Origin: Baylisascaris procyonis
Lineage: Eukaryota > Nematoda > Chromadorea > Rhabditida > Ascarididae
Direction of reading: 5' to 3'
Assembly: GCA_037389465.1 (NCBI GenBank)
Contig: JAZARR010000123.1
Span: 690,501 to 754,500, forward strand
DNA length: 64,000 bases
Of the stretch, positions 33,077 through 46,812 are shown piece by piece. Both the position numbers and the translations under genes were made by a program. Each line of letters starts with the position of its first letter. Positions within the stretch are counted from its first letter, which is position 1. Under the pieces are notes generated by a model. It searched no databases and was not told the DNA's origin. It was given only the letters and a program-made list of their open reading frames with translations.

Positions 33077-34810
33077 GAAAAAGAATGTATATGATGCTTA
33101 AAATAAAGAAGAGTGGGATATGAGATGTCAACGGTAATCTTTATCGTTCGATTCCTCACCTTCCGATTTCTGACTATCGTAGATGTTTTTTTCTAATTTT
33201 TAAACGCTAATAAGGAAAATGAATTTTTTTAAAAAGAAATTCATCTATATAAGAAAATCTCTATCCGATGAACCATTCCATGATTAAAGTCGTCGAATGC
33301 CTTATATAATACACTTATACTTATACTAATAATTAACTTATATATCAATACACTTATAACGCCTATTAAGCTTGCTCATAAAAAAACCACTCTTCGCTTC
33401 GTTATTGTGGCTGTTGGCCGACTCATCTCACAGAGATCCTATTTAGTTGATAAACATGAAATAATTTCTTTAATGAAGCTCATAAATTTCAAATTCATTT
33501 TTTTAAATGTCGCAATCTCACATACATAGATGGGTGGTTGAGCAATAAATGCTGCACGACTAAGGTCCACAAGATGTAAAGGATCCAGGCAATTTAAAAA
33601 ATAGCCTCTTTTTCGCTCTAAGATCTCCCTCCTTCCTCACATTTCAGATGTTATGAAGTCAATTATACTCTCCAACCTCTCAATGACCACCATATATCTT
33701 ACCATTATAAACAGCCTTATCCACAATGAACAGAGAAAACTGCAATAGAGCAGTAAGGTTACCTGCGATAATTAAGACGAACAGTGAAATTCCCCTCTAA
33801 CGGACATAGATAAGAAGGAGCACTTATAAGACCTCAATGATTTTTCTATAGAAGTTATTTAAACAAAACAATACTATTCATTAAAGCTTTCATTGAAGAC
33901 TAGACAATAGCGTATGACTCTCATAGATCTCATATATGTAAACAGCTGTCGATATTATACACAAACGTACCACTCTCTCAACTTAACGATTATAGAACGA
34001 ATCGACCGAGCTAAAAATACGAAAATTATATTGAGAGGATAAACATTTTTGGACATATAAAAATTCTAAACTTTTTGAAACCTAAAAAAAAACCCAAAAA
34101 TTCCAAAAAATTCTAATTTTTTGAATTTATAAATTGCAATTTTTTGGCGAAATATCTTTAGTGCTTATCAAAAAGTAGCAAATAAATCAAAAGGATTTGT
34201 TTCAAAATATTTGCGCAACTAACTTTTCCTGCATTCACTTATATGCACATAAAAAAAAAACTCATAATTAGCAGCTTTAATTTCTATCAATATGTTTATT
34301 TTAAAAACAGGTCAGCAGTAGATTTAGATTCAAAATGCAGTGGGAAATTTCCATTGAGAAAAAAAAAAACTGGCAAAAAATGCGCTAAAATGACGCAACA
34401 ATAAGCGTCAACTCAACGAAATAATCCATAATCTTTAAGCTATAAATTTGTTAACGTTACTATCGTTTCAGCTCAATACTACTAGTTTTATTAGCTGCCC
34501 TTTCCATAAAAAGTGGTAAACAAACGCACATTTTGATTAATTAAATTATTTGAAATATATATATCGATATAATCAAATTACTAAAAAAAATCCTCGTGAC
34601 GGTCAGCTGTCACAAAATAGAGTAATTAGAAAACATCTATTTTTATGAGGGTAAATAAAATGTCTTCCTTTCATAGCCGTCACTGACCTACTGAGATAAA
34701 GCCAACTTCAACGCCGCTCAAATTTTAGAAGATAATCGATGCATTATGACCGTTGTTGCAACATTTTATTCATAAGACATATAGAACAACTAGCAATAAC
34801 TGAGAACACT

Positions 34811-34880
34811 CAAGATGCTTCAATCGGTAGAGCATCTGTTTGGAAAGCTAAACGTTTTGAGTTCATTTCCCATTCGTAGA
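34811..34880 (+). pseudogene. tRNA-like relic
   Basis: The segment has a D-arm-like GCTTCAATCGGTAGAGC, an anticodon-arm-like TGTTTGGAAAGCTAAACG and a degraded T-arm (GAGTTCATTTCCCA). The acceptor stem does not pair well and the anticodon loop has eight bases, so it is a pseudogene or tRNA-derived repeat rather than a working tRNA. Confidence 0.42.
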
Positions 34881-36280
34881 GAATATTTGCACCCTCAACA
34901 AACACTAAGTTTCATTCCAGTTGTGCTAAAACTTGGTATAATGAGGATATAGAGCGATAACGAAACAGACTTATCGTAGACTTTAGACGATAAGGTAGCC
35001 GAGCTGAAGGTTATAGGGGTAGAGACTTCGATTTTTGAATGCACGGGAAAATACTGAAGGGAGGAAGTAATAATCTCTGAGAAAATTCCACTATTGTTGA
35101 CAAAACTGAAAGAAAGAGATCATATTCGAATGAAAACTTTTTGAAGGATTCGTCGGTTCATCAGCTTCTCAACTACATTAATGAATTTACTGAGAATGTA
35201 TTTGATTACTTAGCGATGATTTAATTAAAGAAGAAAATGGAAATGAAGCATCAAACGTATAAACTGAAAGATGCTTTTATAAATTCCATCATTATGGTAT
35301 TAATGCTGATTGATTACATTAATATTCTCATATATAATAATAAAATTGAAGAGATATTTCGTTCTTTTTTTTATAATGTATTACCTCCTCAGTTTATAAA
35401 TGTGATCATTTATTTTCTCATATTATATTTTCAAATCTCAGAATATGCATTAGCTTTTCAGACCTTAGACTAGGTACTACCTCCTCAAACCTCAAACTAG
35501 ATATTGCATTCTCAGATTTCTCAGTTAAATAAAAACATAAACAAAGATGAATATACATCCATCGCCCCTTCATCAGTCATTATCCAGTTCATTCCAACCG
35601 TCTCAATTAGTGCCATTCATCTACACCGATCAGTGAACACTGTTTAATTGAGCTGCTTGAAGCATAGAGAAAAAATTAAAGAAAGAGAGAAAAACTAAGT
35701 GGATAATAGTGCAATTATTTTGACTACTCATTCCTTCAAAGGAATCATATTCAATAGACGCTATGAGAGAATATTAGCAAATAAAAAATTATGCGAATAT
35801 AAAAATATATCTTTAATGCGAAAATTTTTTCGCTTCAAATAATATGCATAGCGAAAATAAACATTTCATTTTGAAAGTGCGCATCATATATATAAATAGT
35901 TAAAATTCGACTGCGAAATATTTAAATTAGTGCAAAAAATTGGAAAATTTGAAGAAATATAAAGTACATCAATAGGTTGGAAAAAATGAAGCTGATCTTC
36001 ATAAGATTTGATTTTTGAATTCAGAAATCTTAGCGATGAGTTCCAGGGCAATGTTTAATTTTCCACGGGCAAATAATTCAATCCAAAGAAATTTTTACTG
36101 AACGCTTAGAATCCTTATAAGATTTGACGATTACATCCATGGTTAGCATAATATGATAAAATATATGAGAATTTTATATTGTCTTATTAATTTATCAACT
36201 GCGTAAAATTTACGCTTAATTACGAAATATGATCACTGCTATATAGCTGTAACAAGCAAAAAAAAAACAATTCGATCAAA

Positions 36281-36491
36281 TTGTTTGGAGCAGCTAAAAA
36301 AAAAAGATTTGTTTCGCTACTGAAAGAACGAGCACTCGCACTTTTACTGAATGAAAAAATAAGTATGACGTCATGCGTTAAAGCACTCCAGGCTGCAATA
36401 TTTTTGCTGGGGCAACTTAAAACGCCAGACAACGCAATTCTTTTAGCAGACATAGCAGACGAAATAATTCATTTTTTACAAAAAAATTCGC

Positions 36492-36494
<3 letters not shown>
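36281..36494 (+). other. Open frame running into a (TA)n array
   Basis: The plus strand reads KKKRFVSLLKERALALLLNE, KISMTSCVKALQAAIFLLGQ and LKTPDNAILLADIADEIIHF before the (TA)n array at 36495. It looks like amphipathic helices but has no start context, splice partner or recognised homologue. Chance or an old repeat fragment is possible. Confidence 0.22.

Positions 36495-36588
<94 letters not shown>
36495..36588. repeat. (TA)n microsatellite, about 94 bp
   Basis: Perfect TA array directly after an open frame. Confidence 0.97.
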
Positions 36589-36589
<1 letters not shown>

Positions 36590-38634
36590 GCTTCTCAGTG
36601 AAAAAGATACGTAAAAGCAGCCAGCCATGTGCCGTAAAGATTGGAAAATCTGCTTCTTGCTGAGAGAAAACAAAGAAGCTGAAGAGATGAATGGTGCGTA
36701 TTCCAAGAATTGATCACTACTTTCGTGGATGCGGCGAATTTTTTTCCGGAAATCGCTTCCAGAAAACATTTCTCAATTGTGCATGGCAAAACTCATTACT
36801 GATGAGAAGCGAAGCTATGCTCATAATTTTGAAAGTGAAATTTTTGCGAAAATTCAAATATATTTCATGTAAATGGCAGTAGGCTAAAAATTTACCTGAT
36901 AAACGCATCCATCATTCATCAATAGCTATGAGGAACTTTGTTTGTTTTTTTTAAATTTAACGCATATAGGAAGTATTTTTCGAAGTAGAAAATTTCGATA
37001 ACAATAACAATCCACATATTCATCGCTTGTTAAACTTGCCGAGCTGTTTTCTTTCTCGCTTTTGAGGTACACAAAGAACATACAAAGATCATCTTAATGG
37101 GCAATCATCCATTTATCACCTAGACGAACACAGTATTCCATTTATAGACTGTACTAATGTATAGAGTATGTACCCTTGATAAGGATGAATTCTCTCTAAC
37201 AGGTTTTTTTTTCAAAGATGTAAAGTAAAGCAAAGAGAAGAGGATGATGAATGAATTTTTTTCTTAACAGATAATTTTAATTTTTTTTGAGAGAGAGAAA
37301 TTTATAGAATGAGGAATTTTGCTTGGACTGTTATATTGTGTGAACTGAAATCAGAAAGAATGGACTGCCAATCTCATCCCCTCCCCTCGTTTCATATACG
37401 GCAATGCCGGCTACCTATGATACGATTAGGTAGAGCGCATCTTTTAGCACATTGTACTATAAAAAAAGTTCGCCAATGAAGCTTGAACAAAGAACTTAAC
37501 GACGAGCACATAAGGAAGCGAAGTCTTGCTTTTCTGACGATTTGTAAGTGTGACCACAGAAATGATTGGCTAACACCTAAGCGATAATGGTAAGATTTTT
37601 TAATTTTCTCATCGAGACTGATCGTCAAATGTGAACAGGTGGAAGGATAGCAGAGGGAAAATGAAGAGGGAGAAGCGAGAAACCACTTCTTAAATTTTTA
37701 AAAAAATACTTCTTACTCCAACCAAACACTAATCACTACCAAATTTTTGCAATTATTTATTCATAATACACACACCACAGTTCGCATGTATTTCATGCTT
37801 AACTTTTGCTAATGAGAAGTGAAAACTTTTTTAGCGTCACTAAAAATTATCGCAATGGTTGGCCACCCCTACTTCGTGTAGACCATTTCAACGTTATGGT
37901 AATAGTTCATGACTCTATACTTTACTGTTCTATGCACTTAATTTCGACATCAGATAGCCACTGCTTTTCAGTTTGCTACGTATAAGCAAAAATGTCAAAT
38001 ATTTATTTAATGTTAAACATATTTATTTCTAAATTCATTAAGTTTTTAATGAATTTCTTGCGGGTAATCGATTCCCCAACCAATGATTTAATCAAAAATC
38101 AGGTATGGAAATAAAACAATTGTTTTCAACAAAAAAAAAACGAATCTTTTATCACATTCCTGCATCTAAAAAATTTTTCAAATCTTACAGCAAATATTAA
38201 CAACAAGTACTTTTTTTAAAAACCGTAAGATTGAGTAGAAAAAAAAACGTGCAACCGGTTCTCAACACTTTCGTTTATCGTTAAAGGATACGCAAATAAT
38301 TTCGACTAGTTTTATCAACAAATAGAAATCGTCTTTTTCATAGACATTCCAACAAAAATTCGAATATTAATGAATGCAAAAACTGAAACCATTTCAGTGA
38401 CAACCACCCAGTTCAAAAAAAGAAAAAAAAACTGTCCCACCATAAAATTACCCATTTTGAAGTGACCCTTTCAAACTCTCGTGGAGGCACTAATTTGCAA
38501 GAAAAAAATTTTTTTGACAAGAGAAAAAAGGATACGAGAGCACTTTTTCGACGACAAATTCTGATATAAAATAAGAATGTAAAAAGAACTGTGGAAGGTA
38601 TGAAAGTGCATTTGATTCTTTTTAGGTCAGTGCT

Positions 38635-38712
38635 GGCACTTACCTAGGCTATAAAAAATTTTCAGGGGTCCCAAATTAGGCACTTATCCGGGCCATAAAA
38701 AGATCTTTGGGG
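38635..38712. repeat. Two 34-bp direct repeats
   Basis: GGCACTTACCTAGGCTATAA and GGCACTTATCCGGGCCATAA start two related units 44 bp apart. The GC-richer setting suggests a mobile-element fragment. Confidence 0.7.
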
Positions 38713-40895
38713 AGAGGGGGGAAGGGGTTCCAAACCACAAAAGGCGGGTAGAAACGATAAGCATCTGTCGGCACGACATGCTATGTTGCCCACGTGCAAC
38801 CTGTATTACTAGCAATGTTGTAGAAATTGTGCTGCAATAGTGTTCACACTCATAAGATTTTTTATGTAATCAAAAAAAAAAGAGATTAAGAAATTGCAAC
38901 CATTCTAATGTCTAGGTTCGATTTTTTTTTTTTTTTTAGCTATCAGTTATGCTCGACTGTGCGGTTTTTGCTTTAAAAAACACTCGTGCTCGAGAAAATC
39001 ACATCACCTTCTTTCAGGATGGAAAATCGAGACTGTAAAATTCGACTTTAATAGAGAAAATTCAACTGAAAATTTCAGATTTCCTATATTGTGTCAAATA
39101 ACCTATGTATCAGCTAGCGTTTCTTCCAGATTACGTTGATTTCTGCGTGAACGGTGAGAATTCCTTATGAGCTCATGGAAGTGAATAGGTTTCTATTTTT
39201 TTTGGGGGGAAATCCTGGAAATTCATGAATTCTGACAGAGCTAAGAATTCTGAAAATAATCCTCCAATGCTCGAAAAGTCCCCAATTCAGGATCTAGAAA
39301 ATCAAAGAGAAAATTCAATACAATTAAACGAAGCTTTTTCCGCCTTTCAATAATACTCTGCATTACTTACTTGGAGAGTTGGTCATCGATAAAATTGAAT
39401 AAATAAAAGATATGAAAATATAGAATGATGTCACATTAAAGTATCTTATCGCCAATTTTCGATCTTTTCTTTTTCAACAATAGGGCAGCAACCTAGAAGG
39501 TTCAATGAGCGATATATAAAGTTGGAACCTATGCTTGAAATAAAAATCCAACTACATCCAACTTCAATAATTCTTAATTAAGAAAAACTTTTCTGTCTTC
39601 AGAAGCTAATCAATGCCTATTCAAAAATTAGACTCTGTGTGTATTCATCAACTAATATCACTCAACTCTTCACCTTCTTATTCTTTAGCAAGAGCGAATG
39701 CTACCTTATTAATAAAGGAAAATTTGACGTACACCAAACATATTTTTAACTATTTTTCCCAAATTAAACGAAAAAAAAAATTTCCAAAAATTCAGAAGGC
39801 AACTACCCTTGCAGAGTTTTTGCTCACATCTTAAAAGGATCGCGCTCGCTCTTTTGTTCGATATTTGCATATAAAATTTATTTGGGAAATTGAAGGCATT
39901 AAAATTGAGTCGTGACGTTGTGACTAACACATTCATCATGATCATACGCTAATTTATAAAGAAAATCAGCGCTTTTTTGAAGGAAATAAAAAAGTAAGAA
40001 AGCGCATCAAGAAAGCTAGTATAGACACGCCTAACGATAATCAAATAAGCCGGTCGCATGAAAATTCAAACAAATAAAGAAGCATGCTAAAGAACTTGGC
40101 ACAATATGTGCTTCTGCAGTGCAATCAAGTGACCAACCGGTTTCATAAATGCCAATTAAAAATGAAGAAAAAGGCCTATTTACTTTAGCTGATGCGACCG
40201 GATGTGCAAATCATTTAAACCAGACTTTGTTTTAGATAATCCTGGCAATAAAAAGATTAAAATTTAATTGCTTTAAAATACATTTGAAGCAAAGACAAGA
40301 CTTCACCATAATGCACGTATGCAAAGCAAACTTGGAAAAGCATATAAAAAGGTGGGCAAGTTTTCACAATTTAACTCGTTGAACAGCCGGCTGCACCAAC
40401 ATCGATACAACAATGAAACTTTACCAACGGAAATGCTGTAAAACGATGTGGAACAACATGCAGGCGCTTCGAGATTAATTAGCATTTTATATCAATACGT
40501 ATAGTTAAAAAACGCAAAAGTCTATTGGAACTCGCGCAAACAGTGTTATACTTTTTTTATCCGCTATTGATAATCTAAGAACTTTTTCTTGGGTAAATAA
40601 TCGTATTTTAGCTGTGAATAAATGAAAAAGTAAATAAATAAAAAACAAATAAAGTCGGCTTCATGCTTTACTACCACAGTGCCCGAGTAACCGAAATACA
40701 GCATAGCCTTTCAAAAAAGAATTGATTCACTTTAACTGCTTATACAGCCGCGCAACGAGATTTTTTTGCGCAAAATTTGTGGTAAAAATGCAAATATATT
40801 TTTGGAAAAGATGCAGTCATTGAGAGGGAATTTGAGACTCATGTGTATCCACGTGACCACAACTTTCTACTTTTTGTGAATTGAATATTACGTTT

Positions 40896-40899
<4 letters not shown>

Positions 40900-40940
<41 letters not shown>
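40900..40940. repeat. (GA)n microsatellite
   Basis: About twenty GA units, followed by ACGCACACAGACGCACATAC-type CA-rich sequence. Confidence 0.95.
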
Positions 40941-40942
<2 letters not shown>

Positions 40943-43374
40943 GACGCACACAGACGCACATACACGCACACATACTCATAGAAAAGATTGAATCATAATG
41001 CACTCTTACAAAACGTAACTTACAAAAGCGTATGAAATGCATGGAATGGTTGTGTTATTCGTCTAATCAGCTGTTTAAAAAAACTCCAACAAAATGTCAT
41101 TAATGCTTTCCCTCCCCATCTCGCAAGGATTACATATACAACAAAATTCGATCAACTGATCTCAACACTTCAAAGTACTCCTATTCGATTGGTAATAATG
41201 AGAGAATAAGAACGGCACTAGGTCACAATGTAAGCAAAAGACACTATCCCCTAACCATCCTCCTTCACGCCCAAGAGGCATGTACACAGAAAATAATAAA
41301 GAATATTTAACAAAATACCGCAATGGAATAAGCGACAAGCCAGCCATTAAATGCTTTTATTGCAATGCAGTTGGTGCAAAATGGAAATCTGATGGGTCAA
41401 AAACACAAGCACAATTTTTCGGTTTATCTTCGATATCTTCGAGTAATAATGACTCGTTCTGATCTTAATCGATGAACTCAATTGTAGGCGTTGTAGATCA
41501 ATACGCAGTGGTATAACACATCACGCAAATTTCTTCCCTAACCCACAATGCGCTTTGCAAACGGGAAATTGCAAAAGCACTTAAAAATGCTCACATATAT
41601 GCTCGAAAGAATAGATCAACTAAGGAGCATAAATGCAAAAAAAAAATCAACGATGCTATCGACAGATAAAAGTGTACGTTTCAGTTGATCACATCAAAAG
41701 CAGATCATAAATTCCTCTAACGCTGTCAATAAATGCTGTCAGTAAATGAAGCGGCGAGACGGTCAACCGATGTTTCACGTAGCTCTTTAAAATAAAATTC
41801 AGCTAAAATAAGTGATAAAATTCATTTACGATTAAGAAAAATTGCTGAAAAATTTAAATTAATTAACGAGAACTTGTTTTTTGAACGAAAAAAACGTCGC
41901 GAACTGAGGAAAAAAATTACCGAGGAGTCTTACAAAAGGAATTTCTTAGATGAAAACACTTTCCTACAACACGAATGCTTCAACAACCACCAAGAAAGAG
42001 CGCCATCGGTTAGTAAATAGCAAAGAGCAGAATAGAAAAAATCGTAAAAGGTATAAACTTTTCCAGAAAATAAATGAATAACTCCAAGAAAGGCTACGGC
42101 GAGGATTGAAGGATTGAGAGTAAAGGGCCAGGATTTAGGTGGCAGGAATGAGGAAATCCCGGAAATCCTGATGAAGGACAAAAATATCCACAGTAAAAAA
42201 TGAAGAATCGATGCGAACAATTGGCGAATGGAGTCTGTAGACTGACAAAAGGTATAGGCCAAAGACCAACCTGCAATGAGTTGGAATTGCCCTCTAAGAG
42301 AGAACATTTGATCAAATATTTTGATTGAATCGATTTTGATTAAAGGAGCAGCCAATTGAGACAAGTGGAAACGATATGAAGAGAGATTGACCTTTAAGAT
42401 TTATTCAAGTAAAGAAAGTTTAACTCAATTTGCACATTCATGGATTAAAGCTTAACGGGCACATCGCTCTACCAATTGCCAAGGATAAGAACAACTGGAG
42501 AAGCGCGCTAGATGAGTTGGCACATTATGCGCTTTTTTTGCATTATGCTCGTTTCCTAAATTATTTTCACAAGTTAACCACAATAAATAAAAATATGCAA
42601 CGCAATCGGTCATGCAAATCTGCAATGAATTCGTTATTGCGTGCTTTTGTGAACTATTTTTGCTCGTGTATTCTCCAAAAATAGTAAACTTGCAAGTCTG
42701 AGCGTTGGTGTGTGCTTGTCTGTGTCTGTGTCTGTCTGCCAACTCTTAAGTGGTTTAAACTCAAAGCTTGACGAACTAAAGCTAACGTTGCAAAATCTAA
42801 CAAGTATAAGAATATATAGAATGATTTCTTCTAAGAAATTTCACTTTAATGCATCAAGCTCTACAACGAATTAAATATCAGCGAAAAAAAGTATCCCTCC
42901 AAATTACACGTTCAATTTTTAAATCAAGTTGGCTAAACTATGAAAACAACAACAATAATAACGACTCTTTTGTCAGAGATTTTTGCAGGTGATCGAATTT
43001 CATTGTAGCGCTCAAATAAAAAATGTGATTGCGTTATTTCCTATGTTTGTCACTTGTTGACAATTTACGAAACTAGTTGATCAGGTAAATGGAATAAAAA
43101 AGTGAATATTTTGACATTTCCTTTGACGCATTTCTTCATTTCTTTTACGTCTCAATGAGTGAAAAACAAAAATGCAATTGCTGTAAAATAGATAGTATTT
43201 TTATTATTTAAAAAATTTTTTGTAATCTCTTTTCAAGATTGATGAGACGATATAAAATTTGATAAAGAAAGTCAACGTATGATATACGTAATATAGAGCA
43301 AATTCTATAAGCTGTATTGTTCAATGGTTCGAGAGCTATAAGTGCCAGAGAGATAGGTATACATAGGTTAAGTT

Positions 43375-43422
43375 CTTTGACCACTGACCGTTAAGAATCT
43401 TTGACCACTGACCGTTAGGAAT
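43375..43422. repeat. 24-bp tandem duplication
   Basis: CTTTGACCACTGACCGTTAA plus GAAT occurs twice in a row with one difference. Confidence 0.9.
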
Positions 43423-43714
43423 CGAGGTAAGGCGACGAGGTAAGTAGCAAAACTCATTTCCAATTCAATTTCCGCTTTCGTTTCATTATTGCAGAAAAAA
43501 ACACTGAGAGGGATGCTAATTTTTAGAAGAAGTGTCATTAGGAAATTGAACGATAGATCTTCATGGGAAAGAGCAATTTCTTTATTAGGCCTCCTCGTTT
43601 CAGAGCTTATTTTGAGGGGAGATATTCAACGAATCATGCAATTATAAAATAAGAAAACACCATCCCCATTGCTTCATGAGACGTTTGTGAACTACATATT
43701 GGTAAATAAAATTG

Positions 43715-43868
43715 AAAGGGGTGAGGAATCGTGAGGGAAAGGAGACGAAAGGCAGTGGTAGGTAAGAGACGAGGGTGTGAGAAGTGGAAGGGATGAGGAA
43801 TTGAAAGGGGAAGAGCAGTGAAAGGGAAGGAGGAGTGAGAATGGAGCTGGAATGAAAGGGCACGAGAG
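43715..43868. repeat. Purine-rich tract
   Basis: About 150 bases are almost all A and G on the plus strand, with loose repeats of GAATTGAAAGGGG. Strand asymmetry of this kind can form triplex DNA. Minus-strand open frames here are compositional. Confidence 0.8.
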
Positions 43869-45392
43869 AAGAATACTGGATGTGAGCATGCTGCTCAAGT
43901 GTTCTCTGAACATTTCGACAGGAAGTTCCTAGGCCAAGAAGAGATTCAAAGATTTCGTCAAAGATATGTTCGCCAACGACATATCAGCAAAAAAAAAAAT
44001 AGCGAAACAATACAGGGAGAAAATAAGTGCGTATTATTGCTTGAATATAACTACTGAGATGCACAAATATTTGAATTTAAAGCTGAAATTCAGCAAGCAA
44101 TGAAAACAAAAGGTTGGATTAATAAATGGTTTTATAAACATTTAGATATACACCTATGTCGTATGACCTTAAAAGCGTATATTAATCAGATTTCTAGCGT
44201 TACATACGAATTGAATTCAATATATTTTTTGTGGCTTAAGAATTCTTTACGCAAAATAACGGTAACGGAGTAAGGTTTAATTGTTTTAACGTCAGGTAGT
44301 ATACCTGGACTAACAAACATCTTAAAAATAGATATACCTATACATATAAATATTCCAAAGATATGGTCATGATGCAATAATATAAATGAGGGAGCAACAC
44401 CTATAAACATGACGGAAATTATGAGTATAACATTTATTTATAATTCATGCTCACATTTAATGTATTTTTTCTTGATTTAATGTGGAATTATATTTATAAT
44501 CACTTCATTTAGTTATGCAAATAATGAAGACAATTCAAAGCGATTTTCCTATTGATGATATATAACGGTTTATAAATAACCTCTAGGTACCTCTAGGTTT
44601 CCACCGATAGATTAGCCAATATATGTTCAACCTTTACACCTATTGTTTCACCGCCAGCCATATCGTACCTAGGCCACAAGAGAATATCTTATGGCATAGG
44701 TATGAGTGGCTAACTGTTGTCAAAACTTTAAGCATTCACTAAAAAATCGAATTAATGCAATGCAATTGCAATAGGTTTGCTGAATTGCCGATGGAATTAA
44801 TGCAATGCAATGTGCTTTGTTGAATTGTAAAGATGCACTTTCGAAAAGTTTTAACCATACAGCAGCATTGATGTAAAATTATTATCGAAAAAACTTCCTA
44901 AATGAACAAAAATGATTAAAAAAAGTGGAGGAATTAAAATTTATTTCTTTGAAAAAATTTACTTTACGAATAAGAAGATAGTGATTTTGCAAAAAAAAAG
45001 AACTGTTTCTCATCAACTTTACATGTGAAAACAATAAGAAAGAATATTTTGCTCATTTCTATGATTACATTGATTTCCATTTGCGATAAAATAAATTAGA
45101 GAGAAAACTCTGAGATGAAAGCGGTAAAGTGGGTGAAGAAGGGAATGGAGGAAGTATGGAAAAGAAGAAGAATATTTCGGGCATAAAAAGAAATCAACAA
45201 TTTTAGAGGACATGTTATAATGTGATGGTAGAAAGATTTTCTTAATATCAGATTAAGTGCGAAAAGATCAAAAAATACGAAAATAATCCATGTATAGGTT
45301 CTCATTATTTCGAAATACGATTGGAGGAAAGAAGACGATAAAACCGCGACTTGATAACACGTTACAGAATATGCAAATATACAATATATTAC

Positions 45393-45532
<140 letters not shown>

Positions 45533-45534
45533 GT

Positions 45535-45633
45535 GGATTTGCAAATCTGGAAATGTTGCAAATTGCAAAGATTACAATACAAAATATATTGCAAAGATAT
45601 TTGCAAAAATATTTGTGAATGCAAAGATTTCAT
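45535..45633. repeat. TTGCAAA-rich cluster
   Basis: Five or more TTGCAAA or ATGCAAA heptamers fall within 100 bp. A looser cluster lies at 9055-9135. Confidence 0.5.
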
Positions 45634-45872
45634 AAAAAATTAAATTAATTTTTTCTCAAAGAAGAGAATATGTACGCAGATTGACGAATTCTATCAATAA
45701 TTTTTACACATTATTACACTTTGAAAACTGCAAATTTTCGGCGCGTTTTTTATCGAAACAATTTTCGCTTTATACGTAAGAAGATGCTTAGCAATTCAAC
45801 GACATATTGCGTAATTATGAACAAGGTAATAAAAAAAATTGAGAGAGAATGAAATTGAAGAAATGAATCTAC

Positions 45873-46149
45873 CTGGAAAGTTGATGCTGGTTGGGTGCAA
45901 TTGTTGTTGTGCGTTGAAGGGTGGTAGTTAGCGGCTGGATAGTTGTCAATAAGGGCCGACGAATCATGCTGCGATGACGTAAACATCCGGTGTGAAGGCA
46001 CACGAAATTGCGAGTAGAGATCAGGCACCGAGGGGGCGACCACCGACGAAAAAGCACGACGTGGTGGCAACCCCTCGTCGAATGTGTCATATTGCTGCGC
46101 CAGCACGTACGCTTCACCACTGTCAGCTTCACACGGGTGGTAATGAACT
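45873..46149 (-). CDS. Long exon of an unidentified, probably regulatory, minus-strand gene
   Basis: The minus strand is open for 277 bases from the acceptor ATTACGACTGCAG to the donor TTTCCAG/GTAGATTC, in a stretch of GC content far above the neighbourhood. It encodes 92 residues including HYHPCEADSGEAYVLAQQYD, FDEGLPPRRAFSSVVAPSV, SQFRVPSHRMFTSSQHDSS and NYPAANYHPSTHNNNCTQPA. This low-complexity His/Ser/Pro/Asn/Gln/Tyr wording is typical of activation regions in transcription factors. It enters at phase 2 and leaves at phase 0. Another possible acceptor lies a little upstream (ATTCCGAAG). The plus strand has shorter open frames here that look like shadows. Confidence 0.62.
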
Positions 46150-46350
46150 CTGCAGTCGTAATATTGGTTCCACTTCGGAATCAACAATTAAAACGTTCTA
46201 TGTGCGTGATTAGAAATTTATAGACCCCTTTCAATTCCTCGTTGGATATTCGACTTCCCTTTCCCGTGATGGCAGCATTGATGCTTAACGCCTGATTCAG
46301 GGTTGTTGGAGTATTATAGCACGACTGGCAGGTTACGTCAACGCCGTCAC

Positions 46351-46442
46351 CCGGTCGCGTTCGTTTTGCCGTCTCTGCAGTGTGCTTGCCGATCGATTGC
46401 GAGATGGTGGTGCGGCTGATGTGACGACGGCCAGAGGCTCAT
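46351..46442 (-). CDS. Possible first coding exon upstream of the 45.9-46.1 kb exon
   Basis: From an ATG at 46442 the minus strand reads MSLWPSSHQPHHHLAIDRQA then HCRDGKTNAT and ends ACCGG/GTGACG in phase 2, which matches the acceptor at 46149. A second frame over the same bases (ending QRRQNERDR, phase 0) is also open and could join the alternative acceptor. The segment lies in a GC-rich island reaching to about 46670, which may be promoter or more exon. No clear pyrimidine-rich acceptor precedes the ATG. Confidence 0.35.
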
Positions 46443-46760
46443 TCGCAACACTGCACTACCCCGCCCACAAGGGTAGGGCTGCTGTTACGACCACACGGCT
46501 GCGCACTCATTCAGCTAGCAGGTTGGTTACTACATCGCCACTCAATAGTGGTGTGATTTGGCGTATGCGAACAATACTGCAACAAAATATAGCGGAAGAT
46601 ATTGCACTAAGCAATACTGCTTGGTCACCTGCATACATCGAATGTTTGGAACATCACGTCGACGAAGCATGAATAATCACAACATTTGCGGGCTAACATC
46701 AACAAAAGTACAATGAGAAAACAACACCGAATACAACACATATACACACCGCTGTTGCAG

Positions 46761-46812
46761 ATTTCTTACACTGAATTGATCGTATTGGACAAGACTGAAA
46801 ATGACCCAGCAG
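46761..46812 (+). CDS. Orphan plus-strand exon candidate
   Basis: Acceptor CCGCTGTTGCAG, then 52 bases encoding ISYTELIVLDKTENDPA, then GCAG/GTAACA. The wording is protein-like and both sites are good, but no partner exon was found and the minus strand is also open here. It may be the start of a gene divergent from the one below 46442. Confidence 0.22.

Noticed and set aside
33651..33735. Plus-strand segment after CCTTCCTCACATTTCAG reading NYTLQPLNDHHISYHYKQ
   Set aside because: The acceptor is good, but no upstream exon was found and the segment is short.
41930..42364. 144-codon minus-strand hydrophobic frame
   Set aside because: Low-information Phe/Leu/Ser wording, no splice or start context, and the plus strand is partly open too.
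43642..43913. Minus-strand Ser/Pro/Leu/Phe frames
   Set aside because: They reflect the purine-rich tract on the other strand.
46351..46480. QRRQNERDRV reading, resembling a bHLH basic region
   Set aside because: The frame stops a few codons later and no helix-loop-helix follows in any frame; another frame starting with ATG fits the next exon equally well.
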